DNA of 64,000 bases. It comes from JBMYZL01 sp965661765. GTDB taxonomy: Bacteria > Bacteroidota > Bacteroidia > Flavobacteriales_D > Sanyastnellaceae. Below are positions 50,407-59,176 of this stretch, piece after piece. The stretch lies in the NCBI GenBank assembly GCA_965661765.1, contig CBFIFE010000008.1, forward strand, positions 10,052 through 74,051. Reading direction: 5' to 3'. The notes beneath the pieces are model-generated. The model was not told the DNA's origin, searched no databases, and saw only the letters and a program-made list of their open reading frames with translations. Position 1 is the first letter of the stretch; each line of letters opens with the position of its first letter. Both the position numbers and the translations under genes were made by a program.

Positions 50407-51581
50407 CGTTCGGGCACGAGAATCACGCGGCTCTGCAGCCCGTTGATGCCACGAAAGAGATAGGTACCGACGGGTTCGCCCGATAGATCGAGGTGAAGCT
50501 GGGTTTGGCCTTCTGCCACCACCCCTTGTCGAACCTGTCGCCCGGCCAAATCACACAAAACCCATGGCCCCTGCCAGCCCTTGGGAAGCACGATGTTCAG
50601 CATGCCACGTGTGGGGTTGGGCGAAAGGACAGCTTGCGGGACAGGTGCCTGCGAAACCGAAGATTGCAGGTTGTTGAAGTGGAGGGTTTGGGTTTGCTCG
50701 TACAGGTTGTCTGCCATCATGACAAAGTCACAGGCAATTTCATCGTTCCACCCGGATGCGGGGACCTCGAACACCACTGTGAAGCGCTCGCCCGGATAGA
50801 TGGACAACGTGTCAGGGGACCAAGGTTCGACCGGACGACCGTCCGACATCACCACCTCTGCGCCCAGGACCGATGGCAAGGCCACATCAATGCGGGAATA
50901 GGCCATGGACCCCAATCTCAAGGCGATCGTTTCGCCTGGGTTGTAGGGCATCTGGGCTTCTGGGGCCTCGAGTTGCGCCCCGTTGCGCCCATTGATCATG
51001 AAGTAGTTGGGCCGGATGTCGTGAAACGGGAAGGCCCCGGGTGGATTGAAGTTCACGGCAAGTTCCAAGTCGCTGAAGAGCAAGGGAAATGCTGCATCCG
51101 GAACGGGGCCACCCTCAAAGAGGGAGCCGTCCGGCCGCTCCACGATGAACATGCCGTACATGCCCATCGTCAAGTGCAAGGTGGTGGTGACGTGACAATG
51201 GTAGAGGTAAGTGCCGGAGTGGTCCGCCAGAAATGCATAGGTCGCACTGGAATCCGTGGGGACGAGAAATGAAGTGGATGGGACACCATCATTGGCTTGG
51301 TTCACATCGAGGCCATGCCAATGAATGGTGTGAGACTCCGGACTGGGGTTGTCCATTTGAACACGCACAGAATCTCCCTGCATGCAGCTGAGCAGCGGCG
51401 CCGGCAAGGTGATGAATTCGTCCTCGGCCCACCCATAGCCCCAAATCGGAATCTCCCCGCCGCCCGCTGTCAAGTGGACCCCGTCCATGCCAGTGAAGAG
51501 GTGATGCTCCACGAGGGCCTGCGCATCGCTGGCCACGGCACAACAGAGCGCGGCGAAGAACGAAAAGCTGCGTCGAATCAT
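50403..51581 (-). CDS. Multicopper oxidase-like protein with T9SS tail
   Basis: The 392-residue precursor (ATG 51581, MIRRSFSFFAALCCAVASDA) has a cupredoxin N-terminal region with HTIHWHGLDVNQANDGVPST and YLYHCHVTTTLHLTMGMYGM. These supply His pairs for the type 2/3 copper cluster and a Cys-His-Met-like type 1 pattern. A second beta domain (about 185-310) includes GETIALRLGSMAYSRIDVAL. A T9SS type A tail is at about 320-392 (VLSPNPTRGMLNIVLP, GEPVGTYLFRG). It is probably a secreted copper oxidase. The start overlaps the stop of the gene upstream on this strand as ATGA, so the two are co-expressed. Confidence 0.82.
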   Translation of the reverse strand: MIRRSFSFFAALCCAVASDAQALVEHHLFTGMDGVHLTAGGGEIPIWGYGWAEDEFITLPAPLLSCMQGDSVRVQMDNPSPESHTIHWHGLDVNQANDGVPSTSFLVPTDSSATYAFLADHSGTYLYHCHVTTTLHLTMGMYGMFIVERPDGSLFEGGPVPDAAFPLLFSDLELAVNFNPPGAFPFHDIRPNYFMINGRNGAQLEAPEAQMPYNPGETIALRLGSMAYSRIDVALPSVLGAEVVMSDGRPVEPWSPDTLSIYPGERFTVVFEVPASGWNDEIACDFVMMADNLYEQTQTLHFNNLQSSVSQAPVPQAVLSPNPTRGMLNIVLPKGWQGPWVLCDLAGRQVRQGVVAEGQTQLHLDLSGEPVGTYLFRGINGLQSRVILVPER

Positions 51582-52456
51582 GGCGTCACGTGAATTTGGG
51601 TCAACATGCCACCTGGATAGAGCCCCGCGTTGGTGACCGCGATGAGGTTGTGGTCGTGGACGGGGTAGATGCCGGTTTGGTCTGCAAACAGGCGGAAAGT
51701 GATGCCTTCGCCCACTTTCACAGGCTGGGTATCCTTGGACCAACCCACCCGCTCTGGGTGATGTGTGCTGGACAAAATCTCGACATGAAAGCCGTGAAAA
51801 TGAAGCACATGGTCCATCGCGCCGGCATTGTGCACGCGGATCAAAGCCGAGGCATTCACGGGCAAGGCCACGAGGGCCTCCGGATCCTCCAGGGTCTGTG
51901 GATGCATGGCTTCGTTGATGGTGAAATAGCGGGGGATGTAGGGGCCAAACCCAGAAGGCGTTCCGCCTGCTGCCACAGAATCCATTCGATCGGTGTCCCA
52001 CTCGGCGAGGTTCCAGTAAAATGTGGGGAGGGTGTCCGACGCTGAGGTCACGGCCAGGAGGCTGCGGCCCCCATGCCATTTGCCGAGGTCGTCGGTCAGG
52101 CCGATGCCATAAGTGCCGGCAGCCAGCGCGGGCCATGCCAACGTCGCGGTTCCCCCAGCTGCCACTTCCACGTTGGCCAACTCCTCGTCCGCCCACACCG
52201 CAGCCACGTGGGCTGCGTCGTCCAAATTGACCAGCACCACTGAGGCGGCCTCATCGGCCGGGCGCTCAACGCGGGCGTTGCGCAGGGCAAATTCAGAGGA
52301 GGCATTCAATCGAATCGCTGGCACTGCCTGCCCTTGAGGCGTCCACGTGTTGGCATTGATCCACAGCGTGTCTTGGGCTCCGGCGAGGCCGGTGACGAAG
52401 ACGAGCCCGGTGAGGGCTTTCAAATGCAGTCGTTTATACTTTCGGAGGTTTCGCAT
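51578..52456 (-). CDS. Secreted cupredoxin / multicopper-oxidase-like partner
   Basis: ATG 52456 (MRNLRKYKRLHLKALTGLVF, signal ending LAGAQ) gives 292 residues. The second half resembles the C-terminal multicopper-oxidase domain. MDHVLHFHGFHVEILSSTHH corresponds to HPxHLHG. YPVHDHNLIAVTNAGLYPGG sits where HCHxxxH is expected but has HDH, lacking the type 1 Cys. It therefore probably cannot bind a type 1 copper by itself. It may complement the next gene, which has HCH, as two halves of one oxidase (inference). The 5' end overlaps the asnB 3' end by 23 bases. Confidence 0.72.
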   Translation of the reverse strand: MRNLRKYKRLHLKALTGLVFVTGLAGAQDTLWINANTWTPQGQAVPAIRLNASSEFALRNARVERPADEAASVVLVNLDDAAHVAAVWADEELANVEVAAGGTATLAWPALAAGTYGIGLTDDLGKWHGGRSLLAVTSASDTLPTFYWNLAEWDTDRMDSVAAGGTPSGFGPYIPRYFTINEAMHPQTLEDPEALVALPVNASALIRVHNAGAMDHVLHFHGFHVEILSSTHHPERVGWSKDTQPVKVGEGITFRLFADQTGIYPVHDHNLIAVTNAGLYPGGMLTQIHVTP

Positions 52457-54152
52457 CGCCCGACGAAAGTACGTCTTGCGCGCCATATGCATCCCGGTGG
52501 ACGCCGGCAACTGCGCGGCCGGAGGGGTCAACGACGTTTTGGAGGGATTCGCTCCACTCGAGCGCCTTTTCGGTGCTGCACGCCACCGACTTGCCGCCTG
52601 GGACCGTGGCGGCGCAGGCGCTGCCGGGGAAGTGCTGCTCGAACATGGTCCGGTACCAGTACCCTTCCTTTGTGGCTGGGGGATTGATGGGGAAGCGGAT
52701 GGCGGCTCTGGCCAATTCCTCATCGCTGACACGCCGTTCGGCCTCATCTTTCAGGGCGTCGATCCAACCATACCCCACACCATCGGAGAATTGTTCCTTT
52801 TGACGCCACAAGATTTCGTCTGGCAATAGCCCCTCGAAAGCTTCTCGCAAAATGTGTTTTTCGATGCGGCCCTTGCCGCCCATTTTTGCCTCGGGATCCG
52901 TCTGCATGGCATGATGGACAAAAGGAGTGTGCAGGAAGGGCACACGGGCTTCAATGCCCCAAGCCATCATGGATTTGTTCGCGCGTGCGCAGTCGTATTT
53001 GCTGAGGTCGAGCACCTTTCTCACCGTCTCCTCGTGAAATTCCCGGGCATTGGGGGCCATGTGGAAGTACAGGTAGCCGCCAAACAGTTCGTCGGCGCCC
53101 TCGCCACTCAGCACCATTTTGATGCCGTGAGCCTTGATGGCACGGGCCATGAGGTACATCGGGGTGGAAGCACGGATGGTGGTCACGTCGTAGGTTTCGA
53201 TGTGGCGGATCACCTCCGACAGCGCGTCAAGCCCCTCCTGAATCGTGAAGGTGAGGGGGTGGTGCACCGTTCCTATTCTTTCGGCCACCTTTCCAGCGGC
53301 CGCCACATCGGGGCTGCCTTCAAGGCCGATGCTGAAACTGTGCACACGAGGCCACCACGCTTCTGTGGTCCCGTTGTCCTCCACGCGGTTTCGTGAAAAT
53401 TTCATCGCTAAGGCTGCGACGAGTGACGAGTCCAAACCGCCACTGATCAGCAAACCGTAGGGCACATCGCCCATCAGATGGGATCGCACCGCATCGGTCA
53501 AAGCTTCGGCTAGGGCGGTGGGGGAGTGGGGCTGGATTTGGTCTGAAGACATCCAACGCTCGTGCATCCAATCCGCATCAAAATACCGCTCTGGTGCAGC
53601 CATGTCCGACGCCCAAACCGATCCCGGGGGAAAGGCCTGCAAATCATCCGAGATCCCAGCGAGGCCTTTCATTTCGGACGCCACCAGCAGCCGACCGGTC
53701 GCATCATGGCCGAAATACAGCGGAATGATTCCAATCGGATCGCGCCCGATCAGCCACGAACCATCCCGCGGATCATACAACACGAAGCCAAACATCCCGT
53801 GCAAGTGCGTGACCAAATCCTTCCCATGTTTTCTGTACAGGGCGAGAATCACCTCGCAATCGCTGCCCGTGACAAAGGGGTAATCGCCACAGGCAGCCCG
53901 CAGGTCCTTGTGGTTGTAAATTTCCCCGTTGACGGCAAGGGCCACGCCCGTGTCGGGATCGATGAGCGGTTGAGCGCCACTGGTGACATCGACGATGGCG
54001 AGCCGCTCGTGGGCAAGAATCGCGTGGTCGTGTTGATAGACCCCACTCCAGTCGGGGCCGCGGTGCCGTTGGGCCTGAGAAATTTGAAGGGCGAGCGATC
54101 GGTCGGCATCTCCGGCCGACGACAATCCGAGCAATGCGGTGATGGAACACAT
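52434..54152 (-). CDS. asnB: Asparagine synthetase B, glutamine-hydrolysing
   Basis: The 572-residue enzyme makes asparagine from aspartate, ATP and glutamine. The N-terminal glutaminase domain starts with the nucleophile Cys2 (MCSITALLGLSSAGDADRSL) and has RHRGPDWSGVYQ and ERLAIVD. The synthetase domain has the PP-loop LLISGGLDSSLVAALAMKFS and the downstream SGEGADELFGGYLYFH. It is slightly longer than E. coli AsnB (554 residues). It is the first gene of a minus-strand run with the multicopper-oxidase-like pair downstream, and is divergent from the subtilase gene at 54248. Confidence 0.95.
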   Translation of the reverse strand: MCSITALLGLSSAGDADRSLALQISQAQRHRGPDWSGVYQHDHAILAHERLAIVDVTSGAQPLIDPDTGVALAVNGEIYNHKDLRAACGDYPFVTGSDCEVILALYRKHGKDLVTHLHGMFGFVLYDPRDGSWLIGRDPIGIIPLYFGHDATGRLLVASEMKGLAGISDDLQAFPPGSVWASDMAAPERYFDADWMHERWMSSDQIQPHSPTALAEALTDAVRSHLMGDVPYGLLISGGLDSSLVAALAMKFSRNRVEDNGTTEAWWPRVHSFSIGLEGSPDVAAAGKVAERIGTVHHPLTFTIQEGLDALSEVIRHIETYDVTTIRASTPMYLMARAIKAHGIKMVLSGEGADELFGGYLYFHMAPNAREFHEETVRKVLDLSKYDCARANKSMMAWGIEARVPFLHTPFVHHAMQTDPEAKMGGKGRIEKHILREAFEGLLPDEILWRQKEQFSDGVGYGWIDALKDEAERRVSDEELARAAIRFPINPPATKEGYWYRTMFEQHFPGSACAATVPGGKSVACSTEKALEWSESLQNVVDPSGRAVAGVHRDAYGAQDVLSSGDAKPPKV

Positions 54153-54247
54153 GGTCGTGGGATACGAAGTTGCGGCCTCAGAGGTTGCGGCTCACGAGCG
54201 GTTTTTGCCCAATTTTTCCCGAACATTGTGCTGCAGAAATTGAAATC

Positions 54248-57133
54248 ATGAAGAAAATCGCTCTCGCCCATGCCTTGGGGCTGCGTTTGACCACCATTTT
54301 GTGTGTCGCCCTCTTGTCCTTTCAGGCCTCCGGCCAAACCCTCCCTTCGCCCGCCCACGTTCCCGGTGAATTGTTGGTGATGCTGGACAATCCCGCGCGC
54401 AATGTGGACAAGGTCCTTGCCGAATTGCAGGCCTTTGGGCAGGTGTCCCTGCTCGATGTGCCCTCTCCCTCGACGGGCATTCTCCTGTTGGGGGTGGCTT
54501 CAGGAACGGAGGCGGTTTGGCTCGATCGTCTTTCAGGCCATGCCAAGCTCCGGGCAGTCCAGCTCAACCACATCGCTCACGAGCGCGAAACGGTGCCCAA
54601 CGACCCCAATTTCGGCCAGCAGTGGCATCACGTTCAGTCTGGTGACCACGACATCGACTCTGACCTCGCCTGGGACATCACCACCGGTGGCGTCGCTGGA
54701 AATGGCGCACGCATTGTCGTTGCGGTGCTCGAAGGCGGGGGCTCCAATTACAGCCACCCCGATCTCATCGACAACCACTGGGTCAACCTCGCTGAGATTC
54801 CGAACAACAACATCGACGACGACAACAACGGATACGTCGACGACTACAACGGCTGGAACCCCGGTTCTGGCGACGACAACATCGCTGGTGGTGGCCATGG
54901 GACCTCGGTGAGTGGCATGATCGGGGCGACAGGCGACAACGGCAATGGCGGTGTTGGGGTCAATTGGGACGTGGACATCATGCAGATTGATATGCCAGGC
55001 GGGCTGACGGAATCCAACGTCATCAGCTCCTACGAGTACCCCAAGGTGATGCGGGACATTTTCAACGAAACGTCAGGTGAAGCCGGCGCCTTCGTCGTGG
55101 CCACGAACGCCTCTTGGGGCATCGACGCGGCGGATCCATCGGATTTCCCCGTTTGGTGTGCCTACTACGATGCGCTGGGGGCCTCGGGCATTCTGAACTG
55201 CGGCGCCACCACGAACCAAAGCCTCAACGTCGATGTGGCGGGGGACATGCCCACGGCATGCGGATCTGATTACATGCTTTCCATCACTGCGACCAACAAC
55301 AATGACGTTCGCACGTTCTCTGGCTACGGTCAAACCACCGTCGATCTGGGGGCTCCTGGAGACAACGTTTGGTTGACCAGCGGCAGCAATGGCGGTGGCA
55401 CCACTTCCGGCACGTCCTTCGCCAGCCCTTGCGTTGCCGGCGCGATTGCTTTGGTGTACAGCGTTCCTTGCGCTGAACTTGCGGCCCTGGCCCTCGAAAA
55501 CCCCCAGGGTGCGGCAGACCTCGTTCGTGGCTACATTTTCGACGGTGTCGATCCAGTTGACAACCTCACAACCGAGACCGTAACGGGCGGTCGCTTGAAT
55601 GTGTTCAATTCGGTGGAATTGGCCTTGGCCAACTGTGGCCCCATCGAATGTGAGCCCATGTCCTTGGACTCCATCACTGCCGCCTGCGTTTACGACGAGC
55701 AATTGATGGCAGTCAGCATTTCGACTTCATTGAGCGCAAGTTTCAACAACTTCCTTTGCACCCCGGACTCCGTATGCCTGGCCGCTTCTGGCACGATGGA
55801 TTATGCGTGTGTCAACCTCGCTGAGGCGGGACTTGACTTGTCGAATGCCTTGAACGGCGACTGGCTGGATTTGGCCTCTAACACGGCCTATGACGTCTAT
55901 TTCACCCTCGACAGCACCACTTCAAATGTCTTGACCTTCAGCACCCCAGACTGCGCCTCGCTTGTGCCCGGTTGCACGGATGCGAATGCCCTGAATTACA
56001 ATGCAGAGGCCACCATTGACGACGGCAGCTGTGAGTTCCCTTGCCAAGATGTGGTGATGACCATCACGACAGATTGCTGGCCCGAGGAGACGGGCTGGAG
56101 CATTGTGGCCGCCGACGGCGAAGTCCTCGTTGATGTGCCAGAAGGTGAATACGACGGACAGGATGAGACGATCATTGAGTGGACGGGGTGTGTGGCGGAG
56201 GGCTGCCATGAGTTGATTGTGACGGACGCATACGGTGATGGCATGAATGGAAGCATGTGGGGCGCTTGTGAGGTCGATGGAAACATGGTGTTCACGACCC
56301 TGGATGGTGCCGTTTTGGCGGCATTGGAAGAGCCCAATTTTGGAGACCAAATCTCGTTCTCCTTCTGCCTCCCAGCGATCCCCGGTTGCACGGACATGGC
56401 GGCGTGCAATTACGATGCCGCAGCGAATGCCAATGACGGATCTTGCATCTCCGTGGGCGATGCCTGCGACGACGGGGATGAAAACACGGTTCTGGACGCC
56501 ATCCAAGAGGATTGTCTGTGCGCAGGTGTCCTCCCCATCAACGGCTGCACAGACGCCTCCGCCTGCAACTACGCGATGGATGCCAACGTCGATGATGGTT
56601 CTTGTGTATTCGTGGGCACCGGTGCGATCGAAGGCAACATGACACCGCAAAGCGGCATCCAGGAGACCTATGTCTACAACGGGGCTACGGCGGGAAATGC
56701 CTACAGCTGGTCCGTCAATGGCGGTGAAATCTTGACGGAGTCTTTCGGCGTGGATGTGACAAGCGTGGACATCTTGTGGTCGGCTTCCGGATTTGGGAGT
56801 GTGGCTGTGAATGAGACGGATGCGAGCTTCCAATTCTGCGAGGAAATCGTCTCCGTTACAGTGAATGTGTTGGTCAACAACATCGAAGAGTGGACCGCGG
56901 CAGGGGTCTCTGTATTCCCCAACCCGGCCTCTTCAGACCTCAATCTTCATTGGCCTTCCGCCACCGGTGAGGCCGAATTCCGTCTCTTTGACAGCACCGG
57001 CCGCGAGGTGCGACAAGGGCGGTTGGCAGGCGAAACGATGGTTTGGGATGTCAGCGATTTGGCTCGGGGTGTATATTCCTTGATGCTCCGTTCAGAGGGG
57101 CTTCAGTTGTCCACGACAATCGTGCTCCGTTAA
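54248..57133 (+). CDS. S8 subtilase with Glu at the catalytic Asp position and T9SS tail
   Basis: The 961-residue precursor (ATG 54248, signal ending QASGQ) has a short propeptide region then a subtilase domain (about 140-460). The His motif GGGHGTSVSG (His217) and Ser motif SGTSFASPCVAG (Ser390) are canonical. The expected Asp motif reads VAVLEGGGSNYSHPDL, putting Glu162 where Asp is normal. C-terminal modules contain three CTDxxACNY-type Cys repeats (PGCTDANALNYNAEA, PGCTDMAACNYDAAA, NGCTDASACNYAMDA). A type A sorting tail is at about 885-961 (VFPNPASSDLNL). It is secreted to the surface; activity is uncertain because of the substitution. Confidence 0.9.
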   Translation: MKKIALAHALGLRLTTILCVALLSFQASGQTLPSPAHVPGELLVMLDNPARNVDKVLAELQAFGQVSLLDVPSPSTGILLLGVASGTEAVWLDRLSGHAKLRAVQLNHIAHERETVPNDPNFGQQWHHVQSGDHDIDSDLAWDITTGGVAGNGARIVVAVLEGGGSNYSHPDLIDNHWVNLAEIPNNNIDDDNNGYVDDYNGWNPGSGDDNIAGGGHGTSVSGMIGATGDNGNGGVGVNWDVDIMQIDMPGGLTESNVISSYEYPKVMRDIFNETSGEAGAFVVATNASWGIDAADPSDFPVWCAYYDALGASGILNCGATTNQSLNVDVAGDMPTACGSDYMLSITATNNNDVRTFSGYGQTTVDLGAPGDNVWLTSGSNGGGTTSGTSFASPCVAGAIALVYSVPCAELAALALENPQGAADLVRGYIFDGVDPVDNLTTETVTGGRLNVFNSVELALANCGPIECEPMSLDSITAACVYDEQLMAVSISTSLSASFNNFLCTPDSVCLAASGTMDYACVNLAEAGLDLSNALNGDWLDLASNTAYDVYFTLDSTTSNVLTFSTPDCASLVPGCTDANALNYNAEATIDDGSCEFPCQDVVMTITTDCWPEETGWSIVAADGEVLVDVPEGEYDGQDETIIEWTGCVAEGCHELIVTDAYGDGMNGSMWGACEVDGNMVFTTLDGAVLAALEEPNFGDQISFSFCLPAIPGCTDMAACNYDAAANANDGSCISVGDACDDGDENTVLDAIQEDCLCAGVLPINGCTDASACNYAMDANVDDGSCVFVGTGAIEGNMTPQSGIQETYVYNGATAGNAYSWSVNGGEILTESFGVDVTSVDILWSASGFGSVAVNETDASFQFCEEIVSVTVNVLVNNIEEWTAAGVSVFPNPASSDLNLHWPSATGEAEFRLFDSTGREVRQGRLAGETMVWDVSDLARGVYSLMLRSEGLQLSTTIVLR

Positions 57134-57273
57134 GAGGGGGGCGCTCGGCTTCGCCTCGCTTGGGGTCGCGCCATCGGCGCTCGGGGGGCAAAAGGTTGTC
57201 GGTACAGAACAAAAATTCCGGCTTCGCCTCGACAAATCCGGACCTTCATGGTCGTTGTGAATCGTTCAAGATC
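57134..57273. other. Intergenic GC-rich stretch after the subtilase
   Basis: No gene is supported here. The segment contains CGGCT-TCGCCTCGCTTG (57146-57162), sharing a 12-base core with 8199-8210. A second CCGGCTTCGCCTCG copy (about 57209-57222) is flanked by TCCGG/CCGGA. It probably holds the subtilase transcript end; no clean stem plus T run is seen. Confidence 0.5.
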
Positions 57274-57436
57274 CTTGGTTCCCTTGGTTCCCTGGTCACC
57301 CTGGTTCCCTAGTCCCCTTGGTTCCCTGGTCCCCTTGGTTCCCTAGTCCCCTTGGTTCCCTGGTCCCCCTGGTTCCCTAGTCCCCTTGGTTCCCTAGTCC
57401 CCCTGGTCACCCTGGTCACCCTAGTCCCCCTAGTTC
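57274..57436. repeat. 9-base minisatellite array 4 (CCCTAGTCC family)
   Basis: About 18 copies of the 9-base unit, the longest of the four arrays, lie between the convergent subtilase and lipoprotein genes. Many copies are the CTTGGTTCC/CTGGTCCCC variant. The unit at 57430-57432 (CTA) provides the TAG stop of the minus-strand lipoprotein gene. Confidence 0.92.
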
Positions 57437-58299
57437 CATTGGTTCAAATCGATTTCGAAAACGTTGCCATTGTGGTGGACCTCGGCGATTGCATCGCACT
57501 CCCCGGAGCCAAAATCGATGACCACATTGTGCATCGGGCGATTGATGGTGATGGTACCTGCCACCAGGTAGCCGCATTCACCGTTCCAAGTCAGCCCCTC
57601 GACGATGCGCGATGTGCCATTGCCCTGTGGGCCCGTCCACGTCGCTTGAAAGTTGCGGACCCAAATGTCATCGCTGCAATCCATGGGCGTGCCATGCCCT
57701 GCGACCCAATCCCTCGTACCGCCTCCTGACTGGACAACGCTGCCCCAACCGTGCGAGAAAGTCATGTTGTGGGCCGTTTGGAACGTGGGTTGGCCGTTTG
57801 CATCGACTTCGGCAACGGAACGCGAACGTGTGCCATTGATCGTGCGGTTGCCGCGTTGCAGGTTCGAGTGGGTCACCGAGCGGCTGTCCCCGATGGCCAA
57901 AATGGAGTCGCCGCCCAAGATTTCGATCGTCATTGCGCCACCCAGGGCTTGACCTGAAGGGCCCGTACACCCATCGGCGAACGCGATGTGGATGGTGCGT
58001 GGGTCCGAGTCGGATCCGGAGTCGGTCACTTCGGCGCAGGCGGGCCATGCCCAATCGTTGTTGGGCGCGCCAAATGGGTTGAAGGGGCCTTCGAAACAAC
58101 CGTTCGGGTGAATGCTTCGGACCTCCAGGACCTCGCTGAGCTCCTCGGAGGCCAGCGCCTGCATCTCTCGCTCGACACGGGTTTCGGCAATTGCCGAGGC
58201 GCTTTCGTCGTTTTCGGTGTTTTGATTGCAGCTGGTGAACGCGGCGGTGCCGAGAAGGAGGATGGCCCAAGTGCGGGCCGGGGCATTGAAAATAGTCAT
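57430..58299 (-). CDS. Lipoprotein of unknown function
   Basis: The 289-residue precursor (ATG 58299, MTIFNAPARTWAILLLGTAA) has the lipobox FTS-C at residues 21-24. The mature protein starts with an acidic helical segment (about 30-60). A beta-rich domain with conserved-looking Cys, Gly and Asn follows (PNGCFEGPFNPFGAPNNDWA, IHIAFADGCTGPSGQALGGA, SHGWGSVVQSGGGTRDWVAG). Other members of this type occur in Bacteroidota, but I cannot name a family. The stop codon TAG belongs to the 9-base repeat array. Confidence 0.75.
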   Translation of the reverse strand: MTIFNAPARTWAILLLGTAAFTSCNQNTENDESASAIAETRVEREMQALASEELSEVLEVRSIHPNGCFEGPFNPFGAPNNDWAWPACAEVTDSGSDSDPRTIHIAFADGCTGPSGQALGGAMTIEILGGDSILAIGDSRSVTHSNLQRGNRTINGTRSRSVAEVDANGQPTFQTAHNMTFSHGWGSVVQSGGGTRDWVAGHGTPMDCSDDIWVRNFQATWTGPQGNGTSRIVEGLTWNGECGYLVAGTITINRPMHNVVIDFGSGECDAIAEVHHNGNVFEIDLNQWN

Positions 58300-58379
58300 G
58301 CTGATGAATTTTTTTGAATCAGCAGGTTGACGCGTCCGCAGACCAGGCGTTTAATTCCTGAGGCCCGGGAGGAGGGGAT

Positions 58380-59138
58380 TTAACCTTTGTTTCCACTTGC
58401 GGCGAAGTCCGTCCGCATGGCTTGGGTTTCGGCGGTTGCCCAGGCGTGCATGTCGAGGCGGGCCTGTTCGGGATCTTGGGGAACAAAGGTTTGGCCAAAC
58501 CTCACGCGCACCCGAATCCTGCGCTTCCCAAAATGCTTCCAGGCATGCGGAATGAACCAGTCGCTCCCCACCCATGCGATGTCCGGATCCTCATACTCGA
58601 TGGCGACTGGGGTGATGGGGAACTGGCCCTCATGCGCGATGTAGAACATCGAAGGCCGGTAAGGACCGATTTCGGGCCCCTTGTTTGTGGTGCCCTCCGG
58701 GAAGAGGACAATGCTGTAACCATCTTCGAGGCGGCGCTTGACCCGATCGCGCGTGGTGCGTCGGCTGTTCTTGTCTTTTCGATTCACCCAAATCGTATTG
58801 AGCGCTGTGGCGCCCCAGCCGATGATGGGCCAGTGTTTGGATTCGCTTCGGGCCACGAAAACGACCGGTTGACGACTGGGCATCAGGACGGCGTCGACGT
58901 AGCTTCTGTGGTTGCCCATGAGCAGCGATGGCCCTTCTGGCAGGTCCCCTTCTTGCAGCACTTCAATGCCCATCAGCCGTTGAACGCGATGGATGTAGGC
59001 CAAATAAAACGCGTGCAAAGCATGGCGATCGGCCTTTGTTTTCCGCCGCAACACGTACAGCTCAATGCACGCCCATCCGGACATGATCAGGAAGGCGGGA
59101 ATGCGGTAGGAGGAGCGGAGAAACCGAGCGAGGAGCAT
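58380..59138 (-). CDS. plsC: 1-acyl-glycerol-3-phosphate acyltransferase family
   Basis: The 252-residue membrane protein (ATG 59138, MLLARFLRSSYRIPAFLIMS) has the acyltransferase blocks MGNHRSYVDAVLMP (HxxxxD), ARSESKHWPIIGWGATALNT, and VLFPEGTTNKGP (FPEGTT), then PITPVAIEYED. These are catalytic and substrate-binding motifs I-IV of PlsC enzymes, which acylate lysophosphatidic acid or related lipids. It follows rluA by 38 bases and probably shares the prolyl oligopeptidase/rluA transcript. The 16-base palindrome AGGTTTGGCCAAACCT lies in its coding region. Confidence 0.88.
   Translation of the reverse strand: MLLARFLRSSYRIPAFLIMSGWACIELYVLRRKTKADRHALHAFYLAYIHRVQRLMGIEVLQEGDLPEGPSLLMGNHRSYVDAVLMPSRQPVVFVARSESKHWPIIGWGATALNTIWVNRKDKNSRRTTRDRVKRRLEDGYSIVLFPEGTTNKGPEIGPYRPSMFYIAHEGQFPITPVAIEYEDPDIAWVGSDWFIPHAWKHFGKRRIRVRVRFGQTFVPQDPEQARLDMHAWATAETQAMRTDFAASGNKG
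58487..58502. repeat. Palindromic double copy of the GGCCAAACC 9-mer
   Basis: AGGTTTGGCCAAACCT is a perfect 16-base palindrome. It holds the over-represented 9-mer on both strands, overlapping at GGCC. It lies inside plsC and encodes Gly-Gln-Thr on the gene strand. Confidence 0.95.
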
Positions 59139-59176
59139 GACAAATGACAGATTCCGAGCGAAGATAGCCCCGCATG

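Noticed and set aside
51582..52196. N-terminal extension of the multicopper oxidase gene at 50403
   Set aside because: The frame is open, but it overlaps the coupled cupredoxin gene, and ATG 51581 begins a good signal peptide.
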